Shown here piece by piece: positions 15,353-22,946 of a DNA stretch of 38,939 nucleotides. Source of the stretch: CAZYLZ01 sp964648335 (GTDB lineage Bacteria > Patescibacteriota > Minisyncoccia > Phycocordibacterales > UBA2100); the NCBI GenBank assembly GCA_964648335.1, contig CAZYLZ010000012.1, forward strand, positions 1-38,939, written 5' to 3'. The position numbers and the translations under genes are program-made. Under the pieces are notes generated by a model, which was not told the DNA's origin, did no database searches, and worked only from the letters and a program-made list of their open reading frames with translations. The number at the start of each line of letters is the position of its first letter. Positions within the stretch are counted from its first letter, which is position 1.

Positions 15353-16555
15353 TCAGATGCCCAATCGTGCAAACACCTTCTCGCGCATGTCGCGGGCTAT
15401 CATATCCCAGTCGTACTTCTCGAATGCGAGCTTCTTTGCGTTTGCTACCACCTCGGCCACCTTTGCAGGCCGCGCCATGATGTCTTTGACGGCTGCCGCA
15501 ATCTGCTCGGGCGAGTCCTTGTCTACCGCCCAGCCGGTCGTGGGTTTGTCGGGATTGCGTTTCTCGTCGAACAAGAAATCGGCGATGCCACCTTCGTGCG
15601 TAGTGATGACCGGGATGCCGGCACCAAACGCCTCGACAAACGATGCGCCGAACCCTTCCGAGCGCGATGGACGGGTAAAGATATCGCAGGCCTGCAGGTA
15701 CAGGGGCATATCCGCGTGCCCTATCTGCCCACGCAAATGCACACGATTCTCAAGATGGAGCTTTGCAATGAGTTCGCGCAGCATGACTTCGTCTGGCCCC
15801 GTTCCATACACCACGAAATGAACATTCTCGGGCAAGAGCGCCATCGCCTTGATGACATCGTCAACGGCATTCTTCGTGACGAGGCGCGATGTGGTGACGA
15901 CAAATACGTCGCCTGGTTTCTTGCCGAGATCCGCCTTTGCCCGAGCGAGCTCGGCATCGGTAAACGTCTGCGAGAAATGCTTTGCGTTAACAGCGTTGGG
16001 TACTATCACAATCGGCCCGGCGAAATGCCGCGCCCGCGCCCACGAAGCAAGGAAGTTCGAAAGTGGCTGAATAATATCTGCCAAAGTGAACGCTCGCGTA
16101 AAAAAGGGCCAGAGAGGTCGCATCCTGTGCTCGATGTACTCTATTGGGTCTCCTTCTTGCAGGTTGAGCACGTATTTTATTTCCGGACGCAGCATTTTTA
16201 CTATCGCTGCCGGGACTCCGGTTGAGTGCGCCATCATCGCCCACATACCGTCGAAGCGCAGCTTCCGATGGAGACGAATCGAAGTCCACGCCGCCAAGAA
16301 CTGAAAGAGTGGCTTGTTTATGGCAAGCGGCATCTTCTTGAGGTCTGCCATCGAAGGATTTTTGGTAGTGATCCCGATGCGGTGCACGTAGACGTTCCCC
16401 ACTTTCTCTTCCTTGGGCAAGGTCGAATCGAACCGGTTCGTGACCACGTGGAATTCTATGTCGTGGATGCGATCGGTTATCTCTTTTATAGCGACCTCGG
16501 CGCCGCCGACGTGCTTCGGAAAATAGGCTAGCGAGAGAATGAGGACTTTTTTCAT
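15353..16555 (-). CDS. GT4-type glycosyltransferase
   Basis: A 400-residue GT-B enzyme with a classical N-terminus (PKHVGGAEVAI) and donor domain: VFVVTTSRLVTKN, FVVYGTGPDE and the EX7E motif RSEGFGASFVEAF. I chose the ATG overlapping the upstream stop codon (ATGA, 16552-16555), which shows translational coupling with the epimerase gene. The product probably extends the same surface glycan for which the epimerase supplies a sugar. Confidence 0.88.
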   Translation of the reverse strand: MKKVLILSLAYFPKHVGGAEVAIKEITDRIHDIEFHVVTNRFDSTLPKEEKVGNVYVHRIGITTKNPSMADLKKMPLAINKPLFQFLAAWTSIRLHRKLRFDGMWAMMAHSTGVPAAIVKMLRPEIKYVLNLQEGDPIEYIEHRMRPLWPFFTRAFTLADIIQPLSNFLASWARARHFAGPIVIVPNAVNAKHFSQTFTDAELARAKADLGKKPGDVFVVTTSRLVTKNAVDDVIKAMALLPENVHFVVYGTGPDEVMLRELIAKLHLENRVHLRGQIGHADMPLYLQACDIFTRPSRSEGFGASFVEAFGAGIPVITTHEGGIADFLFDEKRNPDKPTTGWAVDKDSPEQIAAAVKDIMARPAKVAEVVANAKKLAFEKYDWDMIARDMREKVFARLGI

Positions 16556-17415
16556 CGCTTGGATTCGCGGATCGCCTTGATGTAGTCCGCTACCTTGCGC
16601 TGAGCGGTCCACCCGATCGCCTTCGATTTAGTAGCATCGAGCTTCGACGTCATACGGTTCCCTTTTGCCTCGGGCATCATCTGCACATCTGCGCCAAACA
16701 TCTCGGCAATCTGTAGTACCGAATGTACCTCATCGGCACCGAGACCGAACTCATCTCCTTCGCCTTTTTCACCCACCAATATGAGTCCGTCGATGATGTC
16801 ATCGACATGTGTGAAGATGCGCTGCTGCGTCCCCGGTGCCGTGACCGTAAGCGGCTCACCTTTGAGGAATTTCTGCTTGAAGATCTCGATAAGCGTTCCG
16901 TAACGCCCCGAACGCTCGCGCGGACCGTACACGTTATAAAAATAGGTGACTGCAAACGGCAAGTCGTACCAGTCGCCATAGTTGCGGACAAGCTCGGTAT
17001 TCGTGGCTTTTGCCCATGCGTATGGGCTCTGATCGCGACCCATTCCGCCATCGGCAAATTTGGTCGATGATCCGGCATAGACCACTTTACTTCCCTTCTT
17101 ACGTGCAAATTCGAGTACGCCGTGGGTGCCCTGACAGTTGAGATCCCACACTAGTTGCGGCTCGTTCAAACTCACTTCGACGCGCGAATATTCACCCAAG
17201 TGGTAGATGATGTCGGGCGTCTCAGAAACGGACTGCTCGATGTCCTTGGTGTGCCCCTTGCGATACTCGACGCCTGCGACATGATTCGCTTCGGTCCCTA
17301 CGAAATAGTTATCGAGCGATATGACCGTATGTCCTTCTTTTACGAGGCGATCACAGAGGTGCGATCCGACGAAGCCTGCGCCTCCGGTTACTAGTATCAG
17401 CTTCTTACTGGTCAT
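16552..17415 (-). CDS. NAD-dependent epimerase/dehydratase (extended SDR)
   Basis: A 287-residue extended SDR with GGAGFVGSH (residues 11-19), a GSSTKFAD active-site strand and SPYAWAK (YxxxK) as the catalytic pair, followed by YFYNVYGPRE, the typical substrate-binding loop. It is shorter than GalE (about 340). It probably makes an activated sugar for the coupled glycosyltransferase. TACTGT lies 6 bases before the ATG; the ACGGAG between is too close to act as a ribosome-binding site. Confidence 0.88.
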   Translation of the reverse strand: MTSKKLILVTGGAGFVGSHLCDRLVKEGHTVISLDNYFVGTEANHVAGVEYRKGHTKDIEQSVSETPDIIYHLGEYSRVEVSLNEPQLVWDLNCQGTHGVLEFARKKGSKVVYAGSSTKFADGGMGRDQSPYAWAKATNTELVRNYGDWYDLPFAVTYFYNVYGPRERSGRYGTLIEIFKQKFLKGEPLTVTAPGTQQRIFTHVDDIIDGLILVGEKGEGDEFGLGADEVHSVLQIAEMFGADVQMMPEAKGNRMTSKLDATKSKAIGWTAQRKVADYIKAIRESKR

Positions 17416-17436
17416 CTCCGTACAGTACCGCGAGTT

Positions 17437-18336
17437 TTACCTTTGTTCAAATTCGTCGTCATCTGATATATCTTTGATCTCGAAATCATCGGCAGGGTCG
17501 GGCTCGGTGACATGCGGCATCGCAGAGGCAGACGGTGTCGAGGGCGTCATGCGGCGTGATACTGCGACCGCTCCGGCGCCGAAAAGTGCCAAGGCAGCGC
17601 TACCCACCATCCACGGAACGGTCGACGTCGACTCTGGGGCCGGGACTGCACGTGCGGCCGCTGCCACCTGATCCTGGATGTCGGTCTCGGAGAGCGCCGT
17701 GTCGGGGACCACGTCGTCCTCGGTCGAGGCGATGACACGACCCTTTGCCGCCTTTGCGCTTGCCGACTTTGCCTTCGTCGCTTTTGGTTTGATGACCTTC
17801 GCCGCGACAGGCTTTGGAGGAACCGCTTCTGAAGTATTAAGAGCACCGGGCGTCGGGATACCTGCCACGAACGTCCCGTTCACTTTTTGCAACGAATTCC
17901 CGTCCCCTCCCGCCTTCTTTCCGGTATACGATGCACTGTCCACCGTCGTGAGTCTTGAATCCTTGAGGACAATCTTTTCTCCGTCGTTACTAAGACTGAA
18001 TGCGCTGTCGAACAAGAGCCCTGCATACTCAGGATGATCGTCTTTGAATTTCTGCGGATTATCGGCAACAACCGCATGCGCACCGACCGGGACCGTCGCA
18101 TCCCCTACAGCCTTGATGCCGTGGTTCGTTCCGTTCTCGAGAATCTTGTAGGTAGTAAGGTCGATCGAGGAGCTTGCCGTATTGAGGATCTCGATCCACT
18201 CGCGACCGCTGTCGGTCCCTTCGGCGAGATCAAACATGATCTCGTGTATCACCTGCCCGTAGGCCAGGTGTGGAGCAGAGAGGATTGCGACCGAGACGGT
18301 TGTAAGAAAGAGAGAATATGTCCTAATTCTCGCCAT
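17437..18336 (-). CDS. Secreted, membrane-anchored lamin-tail-domain protein
   Basis: The 299-residue protein has a signal peptide (about residues 1-27, ending in a YGQ-type site), then an LTD fold (about 28-165) marked by VIHEIMFD, WIEILNTASSSIDLT and LSNDGEKIVL. A Lys/Ala/Pro-rich linker follows, then a membrane span (about 243-262) and an acidic cytoplasmic tail. LTD proteins in CPR are cell-surface proteins of unknown binding partner. Its start overlaps the end of the ATPase gene by 14 bases, so it is translated from the same mRNA. Confidence 0.85.
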   Translation of the reverse strand: MARIRTYSLFLTTVSVAILSAPHLAYGQVIHEIMFDLAEGTDSGREWIEILNTASSSIDLTTYKILENGTNHGIKAVGDATVPVGAHAVVADNPQKFKDDHPEYAGLLFDSAFSLSNDGEKIVLKDSRLTTVDSASYTGKKAGGDGNSLQKVNGTFVAGIPTPGALNTSEAVPPKPVAAKVIKPKATKAKSASAKAAKGRVIASTEDDVVPDTALSETDIQDQVAAAARAVPAPESTSTVPWMVGSAALALFGAGAVAVSRRMTPSTPSASAMPHVTEPDPADDFEIKDISDDDEFEQR

Positions 18337-20434
18337 TCAGTATCCTCTTGAGGAGCTCAGAGGATACCTCATCATTGTCGGATTGTCGCGACTCGACAGG
18401 TTCAGATTTCGGTTGAGAAACTGGTTGCCGTGGCGCTGCATCAGATCCTGCAATCGGCGATGCTGCGGCAGGCGGAGATTGCGAAGCGCTCGACGATGTC
18501 GGTGCAGCAGGATTGGCCTGTTCTGGCTTGTGTCTTGGCGGCGGTTTTACCGCATTGGGGTGCCCTTGGGGCTTGGGAGAATGCGCTGACGCAGGTGCCG
18601 GCTTTGTTTCTTTTGGCTGCGGGACCGAAAGCGCCGCAAGAGCATCCTTGAGCGAGTTGCGATTCTTGTCTTCACGCTGAGTAGGTGCTTCTGACTGCTT
18701 TCGTTCGCCACCTCCTTGTGCGTTCGGCTGCATATTTTTTGCGCGCATGATCTCGAGCGGCGTCTTGGTACGAGGCGGTTCTGGCTCTCGCGGACGCTCG
18801 GGGGCTCGTGACTCGTGGCTTTGCATGGACGGTCGCGTATCTTGCGGCGGTCGTTCATCTCTTTCGGGTGATCGCTCTTCGCGGCGCACCTCTGGTGGTG
18901 TAGGCGGTGCAGGAGGTCTGCTCTCGCTTGCGGACGACTCTGGTCGGTATGACGGTCGCTCGGGCGGTCGGTCTTGGCGTGGGGCGTCGCTGCGCGGAGC
19001 GCCCGTAAACGATCCTTCGCGCGGTTTACTTCCTTGGTATCCGCCACCACCGCCACCATTTCCATAGGCAGGTTTAAAGTTCCCGCGATCGCCCGCTTTC
19101 TTTGGCGCCTTGGGCGTAGGCGGAAACAAGGCCATTCGCTTGGCGATGATCTGCTCGACATCAGTGCGCCTTCGGCAATAGTGGACGCGCGAATACTCGA
19201 TTACCTCCTCGCGAAACGTGCGTACCGGCGACTCGATCGGCAAGAGCGTCTTTGCCGAAAAGGGCGTCGAGGTGAGTCCGTCGATCGAGAGCGTGAGGTA
19301 GATATCACCCACACCTAAGCCCACCATATCTTCTACCTCGAACGTCGGTGCGAACAAAGGCTCGAGCGCCTCGGCGTCTATCGGACCCACCTTGAACACC
19401 ACCGTGGTACCCACGTTTCCGAATACCGCATCCTTCACCGTAGTACTGTCCTTCTCTTCCATTTGCGCCACGTACTGGTTAGCGATGATGAGCCCGAGCT
19501 TGTATTTGCGCGCCTCCGAGAGGATGCTCGCGAATGCTTTGTTGACCACGTTCTGGAACTCGTCCACGTAGAAGAAGCACGGCGGCAAGACCTTCATGCT
19601 CTTGGCGCTTTCTGCTGCGCGAGAGAGCGCCGCGATGTACGCGCGAATGACGAGCACCGCTCCGAGCATGGTCGAGTTCGCATCGCCCATGCGTCCCTTT
19701 GAAATATTGCAGATGAGGATCTTGCGCTCGTCCATGGCGCGGCGAATATCGAACGACGACTTCGGCTGCCCGATGATGTTGCGCATCAAAGGGTTCGAGA
19801 CGAGCTGTCCGACCTTGTTTTGTATTGCCGGCGTCGCCTCTTGGGTATAGCGGTCTCCGTAGTTTGCGAACTCCTCGACCCAGAACGATTTGACGATCGG
19901 GTCGGTCACGTGATCGACGACATCTTGGCGGAAATCCTTGTTGATGAGCATGCGGTTGACGTCGATGATGGTCGAATCCGGGTACTCGAGAAGCGCCAAA
20001 AGAGTGTTCTGCAAAATGTACTGCATGCGCGCGCTCCACGAGTCGGCCCACAGTCGTTCGAAGACGCCCATGAGGTTGGCTACCACGTTGTGACGCTGGT
20101 CGAAGCCCACGTCTTCCATGATGTTAAATGCCACCGGATTCTCCATATCGAATGGTGCAAAGTAAATGACGTCCTGGATGCGATTCTCGGGAATGAAGTC
20201 GAGGAGTTTTTCGGCGGTCGATCCGTGCGGATCGATAAAGATGAGCCCTTCCCCATTCTGGATATCTTGTATCGCCATATTCTCGAGCAAGGTCGACTTT
20301 CCCACACCGGTCTTGCCGATGACGTACATGTGCTTTAGGCGGTCGATGAGCTTGATACCAAACGCGCGATACTCTCCACGTGTGTGCGTGGTTGCAAAGT
20401 ACGTTACCCGCTCTGGGTCAAAGCGACTGTCCAT
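18323..20434 (-). CDS. VirD4/TraG-like type IV secretion/conjugation ATPase with Pro-rich tail
   Basis: A 703-residue ATPase without N-terminal membrane spans. Walker A GKTGVGKST is at about residues 40-48 and Walker B FFYVDEFQN at about 288-296, with NPLMRN and the late ILSEARKYKLGLIIANQY segment typical of the TraG/VirD4-HerA-type family common in CPR genomes. From about residue 440 the chain is low-complexity Pro/Arg/Ser/Glu. It may pump DNA or proteins, possibly with type IV pilus parts not in this window. I chose the ATG at 20432-20434 (MDSRFD), since TATACT ends exactly 6 bases upstream. Confidence 0.85.
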   Translation of the reverse strand: MDSRFDPERVTYFATTHTRGEYRAFGIKLIDRLKHMYVIGKTGVGKSTLLENMAIQDIQNGEGLIFIDPHGSTAEKLLDFIPENRIQDVIYFAPFDMENPVAFNIMEDVGFDQRHNVVANLMGVFERLWADSWSARMQYILQNTLLALLEYPDSTIIDVNRMLINKDFRQDVVDHVTDPIVKSFWVEEFANYGDRYTQEATPAIQNKVGQLVSNPLMRNIIGQPKSSFDIRRAMDERKILICNISKGRMGDANSTMLGAVLVIRAYIAALSRAAESAKSMKVLPPCFFYVDEFQNVVNKAFASILSEARKYKLGLIIANQYVAQMEEKDSTTVKDAVFGNVGTTVVFKVGPIDAEALEPLFAPTFEVEDMVGLGVGDIYLTLSIDGLTSTPFSAKTLLPIESPVRTFREEVIEYSRVHYCRRRTDVEQIIAKRMALFPPTPKAPKKAGDRGNFKPAYGNGGGGGGYQGSKPREGSFTGAPRSDAPRQDRPPERPSYRPESSASESRPPAPPTPPEVRREERSPERDERPPQDTRPSMQSHESRAPERPREPEPPRTKTPLEIMRAKNMQPNAQGGGERKQSEAPTQREDKNRNSLKDALAALSVPQPKETKPAPASAHSPKPQGHPNAVKPPPRHKPEQANPAAPTSSSASQSPPAAASPIAGSDAAPRQPVSQPKSEPVESRQSDNDEVSSELLKRILNGEN

Positions 20435-20459
20435 ATACCAAGTATAACTCAAGATTGCT

Positions 20460-21455
20460 TTACAATCTGTAGAGCACTACCTGTTTCATGAGTGTAAAAG
20501 CGTTTCCTTTCTGCAACACCCCTATATACGACTGCACCGTAGCCGCATCCCCGTTTTTCTCGGCTATCCTCCTACCCATCCGCCGCTTGGTCGCCGTCCT
20601 GAGCACCCGATGATCGCAAAAGTGCACCCACCCCAAGAAATCAATCCCGCCTGCTACCGTGCCAATAGATACCTTATTCAGATGCAACGTCAGCTGTAAC
20701 CGATCATTGAGGAACATGCCGATGCATCGGTATGTAGACTCCAGGGCTTGTTTGTCGTGCGATAGAAAGACAAAGTCGTCGGCGTAGCGAATGTAGTACC
20801 TTTCTTTAAGCTCGTGCTTAACAAATTGGTCGAACTCGTTCATGTAGATGTTGACGAGTAACTGTGAGGTAAGGTTGCCCAAGGGGAGTCCCTTGCCCTT
20901 TTGTGTCTCGAAGCTTGCGATGATGTTTGCCAGTAAATCCATTGTTCGGGTATCTGGTATACGCGCAGCAAGAATCCCTTTTAGAGTGGTGTGATCGATC
21001 GACGCAAAGAACTTGCGAATATCGCACTTGAGCACCCAACAGGTACGGGTGTGATTCTTTGATACTTTCTGTGCGTAGGAAGTGAAACTCTTGAGCGCTT
21101 TGTGCGTACCTTTGTCGACCCTACACGAATACGAGTCAACTATGAAGGTACGGTCAAAGAATGGGTACAGCATGCGGTAGATTGCGTGATGTACAAGCCT
21201 GTCTCGAATGCTCGCCTTGTGGATGTTGCGGGGTTTGGGGTCGGCAATATTGAATGCTTCGTAGTGGCCGTGACTGTACGTTGCTGCCTGTAAATCTGCA
21301 TGGAGTGCCAGGATGTTGTCCATGAGGCGAAGTTGGAACTCTTGCACATCTTTCTTTGCCCGCTTACCGCGTACGAATTCTTTCCAAGCGAACAGTAGGT
21401 TTTCTACCGAAATGATATCGTTGTACGTATTCGGTAAGTTTTTCCGCATCAACAT
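20460..21455 (-). CDS. DGR-type reverse transcriptase
   Basis: A 331-residue reverse transcriptase. Motif A CDIRKFFASID is at about 144-154, the DGR-type motif LPLGNLTSQ at 190-198 (retron and group II enzymes differ here), the catalytic YADD at 224-227, and FLGW at 273-276. With Avd it copies the template repeat, misincorporating at adenines, and the cDNA replaces the variable repeat. The start codon at 21453-21455 overlaps the alternative Avd ATG in a shared CATG. The only possible ribosome-binding site is GAGGGGGGGGG, formed by the C9 tract. A second ATG lies two codons downstream. Confidence 0.95.
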   Translation of the reverse strand: MLMRKNLPNTYNDIISVENLLFAWKEFVRGKRAKKDVQEFQLRLMDNILALHADLQAATYSHGHYEAFNIADPKPRNIHKASIRDRLVHHAIYRMLYPFFDRTFIVDSYSCRVDKGTHKALKSFTSYAQKVSKNHTRTCWVLKCDIRKFFASIDHTTLKGILAARIPDTRTMDLLANIIASFETQKGKGLPLGNLTSQLLVNIYMNEFDQFVKHELKERYYIRYADDFVFLSHDKQALESTYRCIGMFLNDRLQLTLHLNKVSIGTVAGGIDFLGWVHFCDHRVLRTATKRRMGRRIAEKNGDAATVQSYIGVLQKGNAFTLMKQVVLYRL

Positions 21456-21463
21456 GAACGCTA

Positions 21464-21472
21464 CCCCCCCCC
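21464..21472. repeat. C9 homopolymer between the divergent RT and Avd starts
   Basis: Nine consecutive C lie 8 bases past the plus-strand ATG at 21454-21456. That ATG is out of frame with Avd by one base; eight or eleven C would join them. On the minus strand the same tract is GAGGGGGGGGG, 8 bases before the RT start. Confidence 0.8.
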
Positions 21473-21481
21473 TCGCACTTT

Positions 21482-21865
21482 TTGCCAGTGCTCGAAAAAC
21501 TAAAAGCTGCGTATCTCTTGTGGTATGGGTACTACCAAACGATACCTAAAACGCATCGACACACGCTTGGAGCTCGCGTTGATACGCTGTTTGTCGAATG
21601 CATGGAGAGCATTGCTACAGCGAGCTTTCTTTCTAAGCAAGAAAAGCAGCCCTACGTGCGGCAGGCTATCCGCAAGTCCGACGTCCTTAAGCTGTTTCTG
21701 ATGATTCTGTGGGAAACCAAGTCACTGGATACTAAAAAGTACATCGCACTATCGCAAAAGATGGACGAGGTAGGTCGAATGCTTGGCGGATGGAACGGAC
21801 AGCTACAAAAAAAACTTCCCCGATTTGGGGAAGAAATGAAGAGAATTGCGCAGGCCGACAGATAG
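21482..21865 (+). CDS. avd: Avd, DGR accessory variability determinant (four-helix bundle)
   Basis: The 127-residue frame matches the bAvd family: PVLEKLKAAYLLWY, PKTHRHTLG, then KSDVLKLFLMILWE, KKYIALSQKMDEVGRMLGGW. Avd is a small basic helical bundle that binds RT and template RNA and is needed for mutagenic homing. The given start is TTG; GTG at 21488 is an alternative. An ATG at 21454 would be in frame if the C9 tract were C8, adding the residues usual before this motif. It lies on the strand opposite RT and target, and its last six codons plus stop are antisense to the template repeat. Confidence 0.88.
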   Translation: MPVLEKLKAAYLLWYGYYQTIPKTHRHTLGARVDTLFVECMESIATASFLSKQEKQPYVRQAIRKSDVLKLFLMILWETKSLDTKKYIALSQKMDEVGRMLGGWNGQLQKKLPRFGEEMKRIAQADR

Positions 21866-21967
21866 TCAGAGTCCCGCTCGTTGTCGAGCCAATTGTAGTT
21901 CCAGTTCCAGCGATCGCCGTTCCAGTAGAGGTACAGCGAATACCGGTTACCGTTCGGGTTCTGCAGA
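21848..21967 (-). repeat. DGR template repeat (TR)
   Basis: A 120-bp segment aligns without gaps to the variable repeat at 22291-22410. On the minus (RNA) strand it differs at 18 positions, 17 of which are A in the TR; the single exception is a T-to-G change. The 18 bases at 21848-21865 are identical to the VR and correspond to the IMH* end. The TR reads in frame as the target's C-terminus with many AAY codons (Asn), the codons that give the widest change on adenine mutagenesis. Confidence 0.96.
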
Positions 21968-22213
21968 GCGTACAGGGTGCCGTCAGTGCCACCACCTCTC
22001 AAATGCTTTCAAGGCTGAATCGTATTCGGCATAGTAATGCCTTAGCACCTTGCACCAAGTATCTTCTTTTTTTGAAGTTTCTATATGCACTACGCTACAC
22101 CAAACCGTAGTCGAATGTATTCTGAGCGCATAGATACTGGATTCGGCAGCATACAACCGTAGTCGTATACATAATCGCCTACTACCCTAAGTAGAGTACC
22201 ACGCAAAAATATA
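21968..22213 (-). ncRNA. DGR template RNA 5' region with promoter
   Basis: No gene lies between the TR and the target-gene hairpin. A minus-strand promoter is visible: -35 TTGGTG (22053-22058), 16-nt spacer, -10 TACTAT (22031-22036), starting RNA about 60 bases before the TR. The -10 lies within a GGCAT/ATGCC inverted repeat. A direct repeat AACCGTAGTCG occurs at 22103-22113 and 22155-22165. The RNA would run through the TR, antisense to avd, toward RT. Its exact ends are inferred. Confidence 0.55.
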
Positions 22214-22237
22214 CCCTCGCGTATTTCTACGCGAGGG
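22214..22237 (-). promoter_or_regulatory. GAAA-loop hairpin downstream of the variable repeat
   Basis: On the minus strand CCCTCGCGTA and TACGCGAGGG form a perfect 10-bp stem with loop GAAA, 53 bases past the VR, followed by TATATTTTT. DGRs such as that of phage BPP-1 need a hairpin/cruciform with a GRNA-type loop downstream of VR for efficient homing. It also qualifies as the terminator of the target gene; both roles are possible. Confidence 0.75.
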
Positions 22238-22280
22238 CAAAGTTCTAAGGGACAAAGTACCAGTACAAAGCAACTGAGCC

Positions 22281-22841
22281 CTAAGTACAAGCGCAGGCCG
22301 ACAGATAGACAGAGTCCCGCCCGCGGACGAGCCAACCGTAGCTCCAGCCCCAGCGATCGCCGCGCCAGTAGAGGAACAGCGAATCCCGGCCACCGTCCGG
22401 GCTCTGCAGAACTGTCGCATCGAAGAACACGTACTTACCCTTCCACTCTACTGGAATGTCGGCTTGATTGTTCCAGTAGTGCCAGAAGGCTTTGACGCCC
22501 AAGAGCGGTTTGTTGGCAAGACGCGTACGCATCTCGTCGCCCGTTATGCGGCTCTCGTTGTTTTTGAGAGCTGAGACGAGGACCGTTATTGAGGGGTTCC
22601 AGTCTGCAGGCAGATCTTCGCGGTCTTCGGCGATGGACCAGCCGCGGCCGATGAAGCTTTCGGGGTTGAAGATGCCAAAGGAACTCGCCGTTCCCTCGAT
22701 GATGGACTGTAGTTGCTCCATCACGTGTGGGAATGCAAGAGTGCCTTCATTGAGCCGCCGCTCGATTTCGCGCGTGCGGCGAGCAAAGGCACCAAGCTGT
22801 TCGTTAGACAATTTTCCGTCGAGGACAACTTTCGTCGTCAT
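22281..22841 (-). CDS. DGR target protein with C-terminal variable region
   Basis: A 186-residue protein with no signal peptide. Residues 1-60 form a charged helical segment; residues about 65-140 contain GWSIAEDRE, a small conserved module; residues about 144-184 are encoded by the variable repeat, with the pattern LYW-x-GDRW-x-W-x-YxW expected of a C-type-lectin-like or related ligand-binding fold. Thirteen residues differ from the TR-encoded version, eight of them at TR Asn codons. GGGAGG precedes the ATG and a strong promoter lies at 22891-22919. The target probably binds a ligand; location cannot be told. Confidence 0.93.
   Translation of the reverse strand: MTTKVVLDGKLSNEQLGAFARRTREIERRLNEGTLAFPHVMEQLQSIIEGTASSFGIFNPESFIGRGWSIAEDREDLPADWNPSITVLVSALKNNESRITGDEMRTRLANKPLLGVKAFWHYWNNQADIPVEWKGKYVFFDATVLQSPDGGRDSLFLYWRGDRWGWSYGWLVRGRDSVYLSACACT
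22291..22410 (-). repeat. DGR variable repeat (VR)
   Basis: This 120-bp copy lies at the 3' end of the target gene and differs from the TR only as described for the template. The invariant end at 22291-22308, just before the stop codon, is the likely initiation-of-mutagenic-homing site and encodes Y-L-S-A-C-A. Confidence 0.96.
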
Positions 22842-22890
22842 GTGACAGCCTCCCGTTTTGAATACCCAGCCGATTGGCTAAGCTACCCGT

Positions 22891-22919
22891 ATTATACTAT
22901 ATAATACTATTTATTGCAA
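22891..22919 (-). promoter_or_regulatory. Promoter of the DGR target gene
   Basis: -35 TTGCAA (22914-22919), 17-nt spacer, -10 TATAAT (22891-22896), minus strand. The leader is about 45 nt and contains GGGAGG 7 bases before the ATG. Confidence 0.8.
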
Positions 22920-22946
22920 TACCCATAAAACCCCGTAAATGGTGGG

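Noticed and set aside
21652..22002. Minus-strand frame reading through the template repeat
   Set aside because: It resembles the target C-terminus because the TR is its template; there is no start signal or N-terminal domain, so it is not a gene.
20460..22841. Retron or group II intron instead of a DGR
   Set aside because: The RT motif LPLGNLTSQ, the Avd gene and the adenine-specific TR/VR differences identify a DGR; no msr/msd or intron domains V/VI are visible.
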